Shown here: positions 34,270 through 42,637 of the stretch, one piece after another
How positions within the stretch are numbered: position 1 is the first letter of the stretch
Layout: the number at the start of each line of letters is the position of its first letter
Position numbers and translations under genes: made by a program
Source of the DNA: Brucella anthropi ATCC 49188
GTDB lineage: Bacteria; Pseudomonadota; Alphaproteobacteria; Rhizobiales; Rhizobiaceae
Assembly: GCF_000017405.1 (NCBI RefSeq)
Contig: NC_009668.1
Location: 1,514,001 to 1,578,000 of the forward strand
DNA length: 64,000 bases
Direction: 5' to 3'
Notes under the pieces: generated by a model
Databases searched by the model: none
What the model saw: the letters and a program-made list of their open reading frames with translations, nothing else
What the model was told of the DNA's origin: nothing

Positions 34270-35307
34270 TCAAATATCGTCCGTGTAAACGTCGCGGGTC
34301 AGGTTGGTCAGATCAGGCACGGGGCTGTTCTTGGCAAACTCAATCGCGTCAGCGATTTCCTTTTCCACCTCAGCACGAATTGCCTCGATCTCGGCGTCAT
34401 TGATGAAGCCATAGGCTTTCAAGTCGGCCTCAAAATGCGCGATTGGATCGCGATCATGCTGCCAATGCTCAATTTCTTCCTTGGTGCGATAGCGGTTGCG
34501 ATCGCTCTTGGAATGACCACGAATGCGGTATGTTTTGTTTTCAATGAGCGTAGGCCCATCGCCGCGCCGTGCGCGTTCGGTGGCTTCGTTCACGGCCTCT
34601 GCCACTTCCGACAGATTGTTGCCATCCACGATCACGCCCGGCATGTTATAGGCCGAGGCGCGGTCAGCAACATTGGCAACTGCCGTAGAGCGCTTGGTCG
34701 AGGTGGACATGCCGTAGCCATTGTTTTCGCAGATGAAAACGACCGGTAACTTCCAGACCGCGGCCATATTGAGTGCTTCGTGAAAAGCACCCTCATTGTT
34801 CGCACCATCGCCAAAGAACGAAACGACCACCTTGCCGTTTTTCTGCTTCTTTGCAGAAAGAGCTGCACCTACCGCAATCGGGATACCTCCGCCGACAATA
34901 CCGTTCGCACCGAGATTTCCCTTGGAAACATCGGCAATGTGCATCGAGCCGCCACGGCCTTTGCAATAGCCGGTTTCCTTGCCGAAAAACTCCGCAAACA
35001 TGCGCTTCACGTCTGCACCTTTGGCGATGCAATGACCGTGGCCGCGATGGGTCGACGTAATCATGTCATCGTCGTTGAGCGGCAGGCACGATCCCATCGC
35101 ACTCGCTTCCTGCCCGATAGAAAGATGCATCGTTCCGTGAATAAGGCCACGCGTGTAGCTTTCTTCCGCGCCTTCTTCAAAGCGGCGGATAAGATACATT
35201 TTATGCAGTGCTTCCTTCAGCTGTTCCGGCGAATAAGTGCGGAAAGCATAAGGCAAATTGTGACGGTCGCCCGTATCCTGCGGTTCGACTTTTTTGGCTT
35301 GAACCAT
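34270..35307 (-). CDS. acoA: Thiamine-diphosphate E1 alpha subunit (AcoA-like)
   Basis: A 345-residue alpha subunit carrying the thiamine-diphosphate motif [20 protein letters not shown] ending in ENN, with [21 protein letters not shown] and [15 protein letters not shown] before it. The [16 protein letters not shown] region is a normal E1-alpha feature. It starts 12 bp downstream of the DRL-family gene stop, so the two are certainly in one operon. Together with AcoB it would decarboxylate or cleave an alpha-hydroxyketone or 2-oxoacid. Specificity cannot be read directly. Confidence 0.88.
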   Translation of the reverse strand: MVQAKKVEPQDTGDRHNLPYAFRTYSPEQLKEALHKMYLIRRFEEGAEESYTRGLIHGTMHLSIGQEASAMGSCLPLNDDDMITSTHRGHGHCIAKGADVKRMFAEFFGKETGYCKGRGGSMHIADVSKGNLGANGIVGGGIPIAVGAALSAKKQKNGKVVVSFFGDGANNEGAFHEALNMAAVWKLPVVFICENNGYGMSTSTKRSTAVANVADRASAYNMPGVIVDGNNLSEVAEAVNEATERARRGDGPTLIENKTYRIRGHSKSDRNRYRTKEEIEHWQHDRDPIAHFEADLKAYGFINDAEIEAIRAEVEKEIADAIEFAKNSPVPDLTNLTRDVYTDDI

Positions 35308-35319
35308 GATGTTTTGTCC

Positions 35320-36639
35320 TCACGCTCCGTAAACGAGCTTGTCCTGACGTGCACGCAGTTCGGCAATCTTGGAACCAGGTGCCACAGCCGCATTATCGTA
35401 AGTGATGAGCTCGCCCTTCTTGATCGGCTTGGTCACGCTGCCGCCTTGCAGAAGCCCGCAAGGGATCGCGTGCGCATCGCGCGCTTCGCCCGAAGTCATG
35501 ATCCACGCGCGGTAGCAATATTCGCCGATGGCATCGAGCTTTTCGCCCGGCTGCATGTCTTTCTTTGCAACGGCTGCCACTTCGGCGACCGGCTTTGAAA
35601 GCGGAACCATGTCCGGCTTGCCATAGAGCACAACGCGGGCGCAGGTGAGTGGCACTTCAAGGGAAGTCAGGTGATACGGACGATGGAACGTAAAATACGG
35701 CCCCTTGCCCATCTTCAGATCTTCCATGCGCTCGGAAATACGCGGATGCGACATGTCGGCCACGACAAATACGCCCGGCGCAACACCCTTGCCGATAGAG
35801 TAATCAACCACACCAACCTTCGACAGCACGCCGCCATCCTTTTCAGGGATCAGCGTCTTATTGAGCTGATCGAGCGTTGCAGCGGGGCCGTGCATACCAG
35901 CTTTATCGGGGACAAGACCTGTGGCATTGGCAATAGCCGCCATTTCAACCATGGTCTTTGAACCGTCAACGAATTCCACCAACATACGTACATTCATGTT
36001 ACGGCGCGTGGCTTCTTCCAGATATTGATCCGGAACAGCATCAATATTGAGCGGATTGTTTTTACCCTTACCCGCAGCCACAATTGGGTGGCCCATAGCG
36101 CTTACGAACTCGATCAGCTCCATGCAGGATGACGGCTCATCGCCTGCGCCCAGCGAATAGGTCACGCCAAGGCGTTCAGCTTCGGCTTTCAGATAAGCAC
36201 CGATGGTGACGTCCGCTTCGACATTCATCATGACAAGATGCTTGCCATACTCCATAGCGCGCAGGCCGATTTCAGCCCCCACAGCCGGAACACCGGTTGC
36301 ATCGATCACGACATCGATAAGATCATTTTCGAGGATCAGATTGGCATTGTCGGTTACAGCAACCTTGTGCGCTTCCATAGCAGCAGTCAGGTCGGAAGCT
36401 GTCGAGACCTCGCGGCCATGGCCTTCTTCCTGAAAAGCAATATCCACGGCCTTGAGTGCATTGGGAACGCGCAGTTCAGAAATAGCGCCAACCTCGATGC
36501 CCGGCATATGCGCAACGCGCGTGACTATATCGGTGCCCATTTCGCCGGAGCCAATCAGTCCGATGCGAATTGGGCGCCCACTATCCGCCCGCGCCTGCAT
36601 GTCACGCGCCAAACCTGTCAACGCCACATTGGTTGCCAT
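35320..36639 (-). CDS. DRL-family (DXR-like, COG4091) NAD(P)-dependent oxidoreductase
   Basis: A 439-residue enzyme of the family that includes Brucella DRL, which replaces DXR in the MEP pathway. A Rossmann motif GLIGSGEMGTDIV lies at ~26-38. The catalytic part has MNVEADVTIGAYLKAE, SLGAGDEPSSCMELIEFVSA and GKGKNNPLNIDA, and the C-terminal part from ~335 is a SAF-like domain (KKDMQPGEKLDAIGEYCYRA). DRL interconverts 1-deoxyxylulose 5-phosphate and 2-C-methyl-erythritol 4-phosphate. Here it is first in an operon with acoABC, facing a PTS permease operon, which suggests a catabolic paralogue. An anabolic DRL role or a homoserine-dehydrogenase-like role is not excluded. Confidence 0.75.
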   Translation of the reverse strand: MATNVALTGLARDMQARADSGRPIRIGLIGSGEMGTDIVTRVAHMPGIEVGAISELRVPNALKAVDIAFQEEGHGREVSTASDLTAAMEAHKVAVTDNANLILENDLIDVVIDATGVPAVGAEIGLRAMEYGKHLVMMNVEADVTIGAYLKAEAERLGVTYSLGAGDEPSSCMELIEFVSAMGHPIVAAGKGKNNPLNIDAVPDQYLEEATRRNMNVRMLVEFVDGSKTMVEMAAIANATGLVPDKAGMHGPAATLDQLNKTLIPEKDGGVLSKVGVVDYSIGKGVAPGVFVVADMSHPRISERMEDLKMGKGPYFTFHRPYHLTSLEVPLTCARVVLYGKPDMVPLSKPVAEVAAVAKKDMQPGEKLDAIGEYCYRAWIMTSGEARDAHAIPCGLLQGGSVTKPIKKGELITYDNAAVAPGSKIAELRARQDKLVYGA

Positions 36640-36701
36640 CGTTTCCTCCTGAACATCCCTGCAAAATTCTCGCAGTCTCCTCTGATGCGCTATCGATTAA
36701 T

Positions 36702-36810
36702 GAACATTTGTTTCTAAGTCAATACCAGTGTTCATTTCTCGCAGCGCTTACACCTCTCGAAATGCCATCTTGTTATTCAACTTTAGTTTGCTATAGAATA
36801 CAAATGTTCT
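36702..36810. promoter_or_regulatory. Divergent control region with paired SorC-type sites
   Basis: GAACATTTGT (36702-36711, oriented toward the DRL-aco operon) and ACAAATGTTCT (36800-36810, toward the PTS operon) are inverted copies of one motif, also found before gutM. The left copy forms AACA-TT-TGTT. A plausible plus-strand promoter is TTGTTA at 36770-36775 with TATAGA at 36792-36797 (16-bp spacer), placing the right-hand site at the transcription start. This geometry suits repression by the SorC-family protein. Confidence 0.55.
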
Positions 36811-36918
36811 GCCGTTTCGCCCAATTCACATTTTGAAACGTCGATACGTGCGAGCTAATAATGATGTTCTGTTAGTTCGGTGCACTTTGGGACGTGCTCC
36901 GAGGGGGAGGAGAGATAA

Positions 36919-38328
36919 ATGGACGCATTTCTGAGCGGACTTAAAACGGCAGTCGATACGCTTGGGGCGACAGTCCTGTTGCCTATCGTGATTTTCATTA
37001 TTGCAGTGGTACTTGGGGCGAAGGTCGGCAAAGCCTTCCGTGCAGCCATAACAATTGGCGTCGCTTTCATCGGTATCAACCTGGTCCTTGGCCTTATGTT
37101 CACCTCCATCGGTGAAGTGGCTCAGGCAATCGTGACCAATACAGGCATAAAACGCGATATCGTCGATGTCGGTTGGCCTTCCGCTGCGGCCATTGCCTTT
37201 GGTTCATCCGTGGGCTTGTGGGTTATTCCAGTAGGTATTCTGGTCAATATCGTCCTCCTGCTCATGCGCTGGACGCGCACGCTCAATGTGGACGTATGGA
37301 ATTTCTGGCACTTTGCTTTCGTGGGCTCGCTGGTTGTCGCTGCAACCGATAACCTCGCTTATGGCATCATCATTGCAGCACTGGTTGCAGCACTGTCGCT
37401 GTTGTTTGCAGACTGGTCCGCACGCGCTGTTCAGCAGTTCTATGGCGTACCCGGTGTGTCCGTGCCGCATCTGGCCTCGGCGCAGATCCTGCCAATTGCC
37501 ATCGTGCTCAACTGGATCATGGATCGCATTCCCGGCATCAACAAGATCAACATCAGCACTGAAACCATCGAACGTCGCTTCGGCGTTTTCGGTGAGCCGG
37601 TCGTGATGGGGCTGATCATCGGCCTCGTGCTTGGTACTATCGCATTTTATAATGCTGGCGATTTCGGCACGATCCTCGCCAAGGTTCTCGGCACCGGCAT
37701 GACGCTCGCAGCGGTCATGCTGCTTCTGCCGCGCATGGTGAAAATCCTGATGGAAGGCCTGCTGCCGGTTTCTGACGCTGCACAGGAATTTGTGCGCAAG
37801 CGCACAGGCGACCGCGAACTTCTCGTCGGTCTCGACTCGGCAATCCTGATTGGACACCCGGCTGCGATTTCGTCATCACTCATTCTGGTGCCGATTGCGA
37901 TTATCCTGTCGGTCATCCTGCCGGGCAACCGCGTGATCCTGTTCGCCGATCTTGCCGTCATTCCGTTCATCGTCGCCATGACGGCACCGCTTCTGAAAGG
38001 AAACGTGTTCCGCATGGTCGTCGTCGGAACCATCACACTGGCCATCGGCTTCTATGTCGCCAATGCGCTCGCACCATTGTTCACCAGCGCTGCTGTTTCA
38101 TCGGGCTTCAAGCTGCCTGAGAACGCCTTGCAGATTACTTCGGTGGTCGATGGATTCCTGTGGGTGCCTTACGTCATCATCTCGGCCATCCAGTGGCTCG
38201 GTGCTATTGGTATCGCGGTAATCGCCGTCGTTATTGCAGCACTTTTCATGCTCTATCGTCGCAATACGCAGGCATGGGAACGCGCTGCGGGTGCTGAGGA
38301 CGAACCTGCAGACGAAATTGCTGCCTGA
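36919..38328 (+). CDS. PTS galactitol-type EIIC permease (GatC/SgcC-like)
   Basis: A 469-residue membrane transporter with about 11 helices. Features typical of the galactitol/SgcC family are GATVLLPIVIFIIAVVLGAK, FIGINLVLGLMF, GVPGVSVPHLASAQILPIAI, GLDSAILIGHPAAISSSLIL and GNRVILFADLAVIPF. A strong GGGAGGAG site precedes the ATG. EIIA and EIIB follow in the same direction. It is divergent from the DRL-aco operon and shares its control region, which points to a common substrate. HPr and EI would come from the fused protein at 27885. Confidence 0.88.
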   Translation: MDAFLSGLKTAVDTLGATVLLPIVIFIIAVVLGAKVGKAFRAAITIGVAFIGINLVLGLMFTSIGEVAQAIVTNTGIKRDIVDVGWPSAAAIAFGSSVGLWVIPVGILVNIVLLLMRWTRTLNVDVWNFWHFAFVGSLVVAATDNLAYGIIIAALVAALSLLFADWSARAVQQFYGVPGVSVPHLASAQILPIAIVLNWIMDRIPGINKINISTETIERRFGVFGEPVVMGLIIGLVLGTIAFYNAGDFGTILAKVLGTGMTLAAVMLLLPRMVKILMEGLLPVSDAAQEFVRKRTGDRELLVGLDSAILIGHPAAISSSLILVPIAIILSVILPGNRVILFADLAVIPFIVAMTAPLLKGNVFRMVVVGTITLAIGFYVANALAPLFTSAAVSSGFKLPENALQITSVVDGFLWVPYVIISAIQWLGAIGIAVIAVVIAALFMLYRRNTQAWERAAGAEDEPADEIAA

Positions 38329-38405
38329 GGGCGACAATGATCGCTGCATGAAATACAAGTCGCACGTCGAGATCGGCGTGCGACCTTCTTTGAATGGAGA
38401 ATGGA

Positions 38406-38867
38406 ATGGCTGCTGGTCTGATTGAGTTTCTCGACCCACAAGCGATCGAGCTTCAGAGCGAAGCAAAAACCAACGAAGAGATTATCCGGATATTGGCGGG
38501 CAAGCTCGAGAAGCTGGGCTATGTAAAGCCAAGCTACGCCGATGCCGTCGTCCGCCGCGAACTGTCCATGCCTACCGGATTACCGCTTGAGCGCGATGAT
38601 AACGTCGCAGTCCCCCACACCGATCCTGAACATGTGATCAAGGCTGGCATTGCATTCGCGACGCTGAAATCGCCCATCCAGTTCGCCAATATGGAAGACC
38701 CGGAAGAAGCTGTCCCGGTTGGATATGTGTTTCTGCTTGCCATCAATGACAAGGATAAACAGATTGAGACCTTACAGCAGATCATGGCAACCATTCAGGA
38801 TGCTGATGCACTCGACAGGCTGAAGGCCGCACGCACGCTTGGGGACGTTCAAACTGCCTTGCAATAA
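38406..38867 (+). CDS. PTS EIIA component (fructose/galactitol type)
   Basis: A 153-residue phosphocarrier of the PTS_EIIA_2 type, with the phospho-His71 in DDNVAVPHTDPEH and ELSMPTGLPLERD before it. The ATG at 38406 is preferred over 38394 because GGAG (38396-38399) has the right spacing. It receives phosphate from HPr and passes it to the separate EIIB at 39013. A 107-bp palindromic repeat lies directly after its stop. Confidence 0.83.
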   Translation: MAAGLIEFLDPQAIELQSEAKTNEEIIRILAGKLEKLGYVKPSYADAVVRRELSMPTGLPLERDDNVAVPHTDPEHVIKAGIAFATLKSPIQFANMEDPEEAVPVGYVFLLAINDKDKQIETLQQIMATIQDADALDRLKAARTLGDVQTALQ

Positions 38868-38870
38868 AGG

Positions 38871-38977
38871 CTAGAGCATTTCCAGCAAAAGTGCGAAGCG
38901 GTTTTGCGTCGGATAATGCGAAAAAACAAAGAAATAGAGCATTTCCAATGATTCAGGAATAACAGGAAATGCTCTAG
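38871..38977. repeat. 107-bp palindromic intergenic repeat (Brucella/rhizobial type)
   Basis: The element begins with CTAGAGCATTTCC (38871-38883) and ends with its exact complement GGAAATGCTCTAG (38965-38977). A third copy of AGAGCATTTCC occurs inside at 38936-38946. Size, ends and composition resemble Bru-RS and related small palindromic repeats that are scattered in these genomes. It sits between the EIIA and EIIB genes and would fold into a long stem-loop in the mRNA. It is the only copy seen in this window. Confidence 0.7.
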
Positions 38978-39012
38978 CGCTCTGAACACACAGGCACCAA
39001 TTGGAGGAAACC

Positions 39013-39300
39013 ATGGCTAAAATGAAAACAATTCTCTTCGCTTGCGGTACAGGTGTAGCGACATCTACGGCAGTGAATGCAACCGTCACCGAAGAAATGA
39101 AAAAGCGTGGGCTTACCTTCAACGCTCAGCAGGCAAAAGCAACTGAAGTTGCTTCTCTGGCTGACAATGTGGATTTCATCGTTTCCACTACGCCTATTTC
39201 GGCTTCTGTGACCAAGCCCGTCATAAAAGGCCTCCCCTTCCTGACCGGCATTGGCAAGGATCAGGTTCTCGATCAGATCGAAGCCGAGCTGCGCAAATAA
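39013..39300 (+). CDS. PTS galactitol-type EIIB component
   Basis: A 95-residue phosphocarrier with the phospho-cysteine Cys11 in ILFACGTGVATSTA, the P-loop-like signature of lactose/galactitol EIIB. The end of the protein, FLTGIGKDQVLDQIEAELRK, is family-like. The ATG at 39013 has GGAGG before it. It completes the EIIC-EIIA-EIIB set. Separation from EIIA by a palindromic repeat could lower or stabilise its expression relative to the upstream genes. Confidence 0.87.
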   Translation: MAKMKTILFACGTGVATSTAVNATVTEEMKKRGLTFNAQQAKATEVASLADNVDFIVSTTPISASVTKPVIKGLPFLTGIGKDQVLDQIEAELRK

Positions 39301-39456
39301 GCGCGGACCGTGAAACCTGACCGTTCACGCGATCTAACGGGTTTAATGCGGGTTATCTTCTGAAATCCGATAATCCCTAAGTTTCGCAACAGCGCAGCGG
39401 GCGGCGCCAACCCCTCCCGTTGCGAGTTCTCTCCCGCACTGACTTGAACCAAAGCC

Positions 39457-41541
39457 CTATCGCAGATCAACCAGATCGCCCACAATCGCCGCAGCCTCGT
39501 TCTGCAGGACATCTGTCGCGCTCTTGCGGTTTTTCTCAATCGCCAGATCAGCACTCAAGCTTCGCTCATTCGACTGCAGACCGTCATCCATCCCGGTATC
39601 AATACCGTCGTTGACCTTCCCGCGTGCCTTGATCCGCTTTTCCTGAGCAGCCATCTCGTTGCGACGTTCAGTTTCGTTGAGGGATATGGATTTTTTCTCG
39701 CGCTGCTCTTTCAGCGTTGCAACGTCTTGCAAAAAGTCCTGAAACTCCGGGGATTTCTGCACGCGCTCATCATGCAGGTTCTGCAGCCGGGGCAACAGCG
39801 TCTTTATATTGTCCGATGACTTGTACTTCGCAGCCTTCACCTGCGACCACGGCAACGCATTGTCGAAGCTTGATTCACCGACAAGCTTGAGATCGAAAAG
39901 CCCCGGTAGACTAATATCAGGTGTTACACCACGCAATTGGGTCGTACCACCGTCAACTCGGAAGAACTGCGCAACTGTAAATTTAAGCTCGCCATATTCC
40001 GGTTTGGGATTATTGGCCACTTCGTCGAGATTGACCACGGTCTGCACCGTTCCCTTGCCGAAACTTGGTTCGCCGATAACCACACCACGACCATAATCCT
40101 GTATCGCCGCAGCAAAAATCTCGGAAGCCGAAGCTGAACCGCGATTGATGAGTACGCCCAGCGGGCCCTTCCAGGCAGGTGCCGAAAGAGTATCGCTTTC
40201 CACCTTGACTTCGCCGCTTGCATTGCGCTGCTGAACGACCGGTCCTTTTCCAACAAACAATCCTGTCAGATCGATCGCTTCGCTGAGCGAACCACCGCCG
40301 TTGTTGCGCAGGTCGACCAGCACACCATCAACCTTGTCTTGCTTCAACTCAGCAATGAGCTTGGCAACATCGCGGCTGGCACTCCTGTAATTCTTGTCGC
40401 CCTTGCGCCGCGCTTCAATGTCTTCGTAAAACGCCGGCAGAGTGATCACTCCAATCTTGCGGGAGGCGTCTCCGTCTTTCACCGAAAGGATCTTCTTCTG
40501 GGCGGCCTGCTTGTCGAGACTGATCTTGTCGCGGACTAGAGAGATAACATGGTGCTTGCCGTCGGGGCCAGCATCGACGGGCAGGATATCGAGCCGCACA
40601 ACCGAACCCTTGTCACCACGGATCATCTGCACGACCTCATCGAGACGCATGCCGATCACTTCCTTGATAGGACCTTCCTTGCCCTGTCCAACGCCAACAA
40701 TACGGTCGCCCACGGCAAGCTTGCCCGATGACTGTGCCGGACCACCCGCAACCAGTTCACGGATCGTCGTATAGTCGTCTCTTTCCTGGAGCACCGCGCC
40801 GATACCGACCAGAGACAGCTTCATTGAAATATCGAATTCGGCTGAAGCCTTGGCACCGAAGTAATCGGTATGCGGATCGACCGACGTCGTATAGGCAGCC
40901 ATGAATGATTGGAAAGCGTCGCTGCTGTTGTATTTAAACGTGCGCTCGATGGAGTTTTCATAGCGCTTGTCGAGGGTTTTGCGAATCGTCGCATCATCCT
41001 TGCCGGCAAGCTTCAAACGCAGCCAGTCGTTCTTGACGCGTTTGCGCCACAGATCATTGCTCTCCTCACTTGATCGCGGCCAGGGCTCCTTGTCGCGCAC
41101 GATGGAGAAATCTTCCTGCTTGCTGAAATCAAACCCCTGCTTGAGCAGGCTGCGCGCAAAGGTCATGCGCTCGATGATGCGCATCTGGTAGGTGTTGAAG
41201 ATGGAAAACGGAACAGTCAAATCCTGACGTTCGATGGCATCATCGATTTCCTTGCTGCCGGTCAGGAACTTGTCGACATCCGCCTGCAGAAAGATGAGCC
41301 GATCCGGGTCCAGCGAGTCGATAAACCGGTTCATGATCCGGACCGACAGCGCATCATCCAGAGGAATGGGCCGATAATGAAAACGCGTGAGAAACTCTGC
41401 CGTTAGATTGGCGGCTTGCATTTGCTCCGGCGACGGCTTCAAAATGGCCGGAGAACTGACTTCAAGAGCATGCGCTGACGAAATGCCTGCCAAAAAGAGC
41501 CAGACCAAGCCAATTTTAATGCGTTTCAAGCTGTGTTCCAT
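39457..41541 (-). CDS. prc: Carboxy-terminal processing protease (tail-specific protease Prc)
   Basis: Periplasmic serine protease of 694 residues, near the usual Prc length. A signal peptide (VWLFLAGISSAHA) is followed by an N-terminal helical domain, a PDZ domain (~220-310, LSLVGIGAVLQERDD and MRLDEVVQMIRGDKGS) and the S41 core with the Ser-Lys dyad in NRGSASASEIFAAAIQ and GEPSFGKGTVQ. The C-terminal DUF3340 region is Lys/Glu rich. It trims or degrades periplasmic proteins such as lipoproteins and penicillin-binding proteins in known relatives. It appears monocistronic. An ATG at 41550 is an alternative start. Confidence 0.92.
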   Translation of the reverse strand: MEHSLKRIKIGLVWLFLAGISSAHALEVSSPAILKPSPEQMQAANLTAEFLTRFHYRPIPLDDALSVRIMNRFIDSLDPDRLIFLQADVDKFLTGSKEIDDAIERQDLTVPFSIFNTYQMRIIERMTFARSLLKQGFDFSKQEDFSIVRDKEPWPRSSEESNDLWRKRVKNDWLRLKLAGKDDATIRKTLDKRYENSIERTFKYNSSDAFQSFMAAYTTSVDPHTDYFGAKASAEFDISMKLSLVGIGAVLQERDDYTTIRELVAGGPAQSSGKLAVGDRIVGVGQGKEGPIKEVIGMRLDEVVQMIRGDKGSVVRLDILPVDAGPDGKHHVISLVRDKISLDKQAAQKKILSVKDGDASRKIGVITLPAFYEDIEARRKGDKNYRSASRDVAKLIAELKQDKVDGVLVDLRNNGGGSLSEAIDLTGLFVGKGPVVQQRNASGEVKVESDTLSAPAWKGPLGVLINRGSASASEIFAAAIQDYGRGVVIGEPSFGKGTVQTVVNLDEVANNPKPEYGELKFTVAQFFRVDGGTTQLRGVTPDISLPGLFDLKLVGESSFDNALPWSQVKAAKYKSSDNIKTLLPRLQNLHDERVQKSPEFQDFLQDVATLKEQREKKSISLNETERRNEMAAQEKRIKARGKVNDGIDTGMDDGLQSNERSLSADLAIEKNRKSATDVLQNEAAAIVGDLVDLR

Positions 41542-41661
41542 TCTCGACATTGAGCGCTTAGTTCCAACCCTTGTTCAGCAATTATGTTTTTTTGGCAACC
41601 GTCTGCATGAATTATTCAGTCGAGCGGCACTTGGTACTGGCCCATAAGAGATAGACATTGG

Positions 41662-42030
41662 CTACCGGAGGGGCTTCTTCATGATCAATGGCCCATCTGA
41701 GGCGGGTGCCGTATATCGCATTACCACCCGGATCGTCCGCGACTTAACCGGAGTTCTGTTCGCGCACTCATTCAGCGCCTGCTGCGCGCTGATTGCGAAT
41801 TCTCGACCCGCTCGTCTAACTGGTTGATACTCGACAGTCACGATGCGCACCAACTCGCCCTCAGCATTATATGTAACCTCGAAAGTTGCGGACGCTCGTT
41901 GATAGTCAATATTCTCGGGCAACTTCCAGCACTCGGAAGCCATATCGGCAACCAATTGCGCGTCGTTTGCAGCAGCGGGAAAGGCTGCGAACAGCATCAG
42001 GATAGTTCCGACGAAGCCAGTTCTGTGCAT
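41662..42030 (-). CDS. Small exported protein with TolA/TonB C-terminal-like domain
   Basis: A 122-residue secreted protein with a signal peptide (TILMLFAAFPAAAND). The mature part (CWKLPENIDYQRASATFEVT, EGELVRIVTVEYQPV, ISAQQALNECA) looks like the small alpha/beta TolA/TonB C-terminal fold found as free-standing periplasmic proteins in rhizobia. Two conserved-looking cysteines could form a disulphide. The start at 42030 is preferred over 42051 because it begins immediately before the signal sequence. Function is unknown; envelope association is likely. Confidence 0.6.
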   Translation of the reverse strand: MHRTGFVGTILMLFAAFPAAANDAQLVADMASECWKLPENIDYQRASATFEVTYNAEGELVRIVTVEYQPVRRAGREFAISAQQALNECANRTPVKSRTIRVVMRYTAPASDGPLIMKKPLR

Positions 42031-42224
42031 GTTTCTCCGTCGCGATTTCACGGGTTACGATTCCACCCTTATACGTAGTCGTTGAATCGCTAAGCTACCA
42101 GTCTGGGGAGGTTTGTGGTTGTAAAACTTGTATGACCATCAAGCCGGATTTTCCCCGCTTTTTCCCGTTCATCATCAGTTCATGCGCCAGATTTCAGGAT
42201 GCGAGCTTGAAAGGAGTACGCAGA

Positions 42225-42551
42225 ATGAACCTAGTTAAAGGACTGATCGCCGGTGTTCTCGGTGTCGGGATGCTGATCGGAGCAGGTGCTGCCAATGCCG
42301 CGCCGACACTGAACGTCGCAAAACCAGACGTGAGTTCGAATGTCGAACAAGTCCGGGATCATCGGGGGCATCATTCACGGAAACATTGGAAGAAACGGCA
42401 TCACTACAAGCGAAACAACTGGCGCTCGCATCACCGCCATTATCGTGGGCCACGCTGGCATTCGCATCGCCATTACAGGCACAACGCCTGGCGCAATCAT
42501 CACAGACACCACTATTATAGTGGGCCACGCGTGAGGCGGGGTCACTATTAG
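42225..42551 (+). CDS. His/Arg/Trp-rich small exported protein
   Basis: A 108-residue protein with a clear signal peptide (AGVLGVGMLIGAGAANA), a short linker, and a C-terminal ~60 residues made mostly of His, Arg, Tyr and Trp in tandem-like units (RGHHSRKHWKKRHH, NNWRSHHRHYRGPRWH). The start at 42225 follows AAAGGAG; the longer frame from 42132 lacks a site. A terminator follows directly. The His-rich tail suggests periplasmic metal binding or binding to an acidic surface, but this is not proven. Confidence 0.75.
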   Translation: MNLVKGLIAGVLGVGMLIGAGAANAAPTLNVAKPDVSSNVEQVRDHRGHHSRKHWKKRHHYKRNNWRSHHRHYRGPRWHSHRHYRHNAWRNHHRHHYYSGPRVRRGHY

Positions 42552-42552
42552 T

Positions 42553-42580
42553 AAAAGGGGCGCGTAACCGCGCCCCTTTT
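42553..42580 (+). terminator. Rho-independent terminator of the His-rich gene
   Basis: AAAAGGGGCGCG and CGCGCCCCTTTT form a 12-bp perfect stem with a TAAC loop, 2 bp after the stop codon, ending in T residues. A second hairpin (ATCGGGG...CCCCGAT, 42600-42628) lies between it and the convergent HbpS-like gene and may terminate that transcript. Confidence 0.85.
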
Positions 42581-42637
42581 GTCATTCTCGCTGAAAATGA
42601 TCGGGGTTGAACCACCCTCAGCCCCGATTGTTCATTC

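Noticed and set aside
34780..35598. Plus-strand frame of 272 codons
   Set aside because: It is antisense to acoA and the DRL-family gene and has no ribosome-binding site or known motif.
42600..42628. ATCGGGG/CCCCGAT hairpin as a confirmed terminator
   Set aside because: The loop is long and the T-run is weak; mentioned as possible only.
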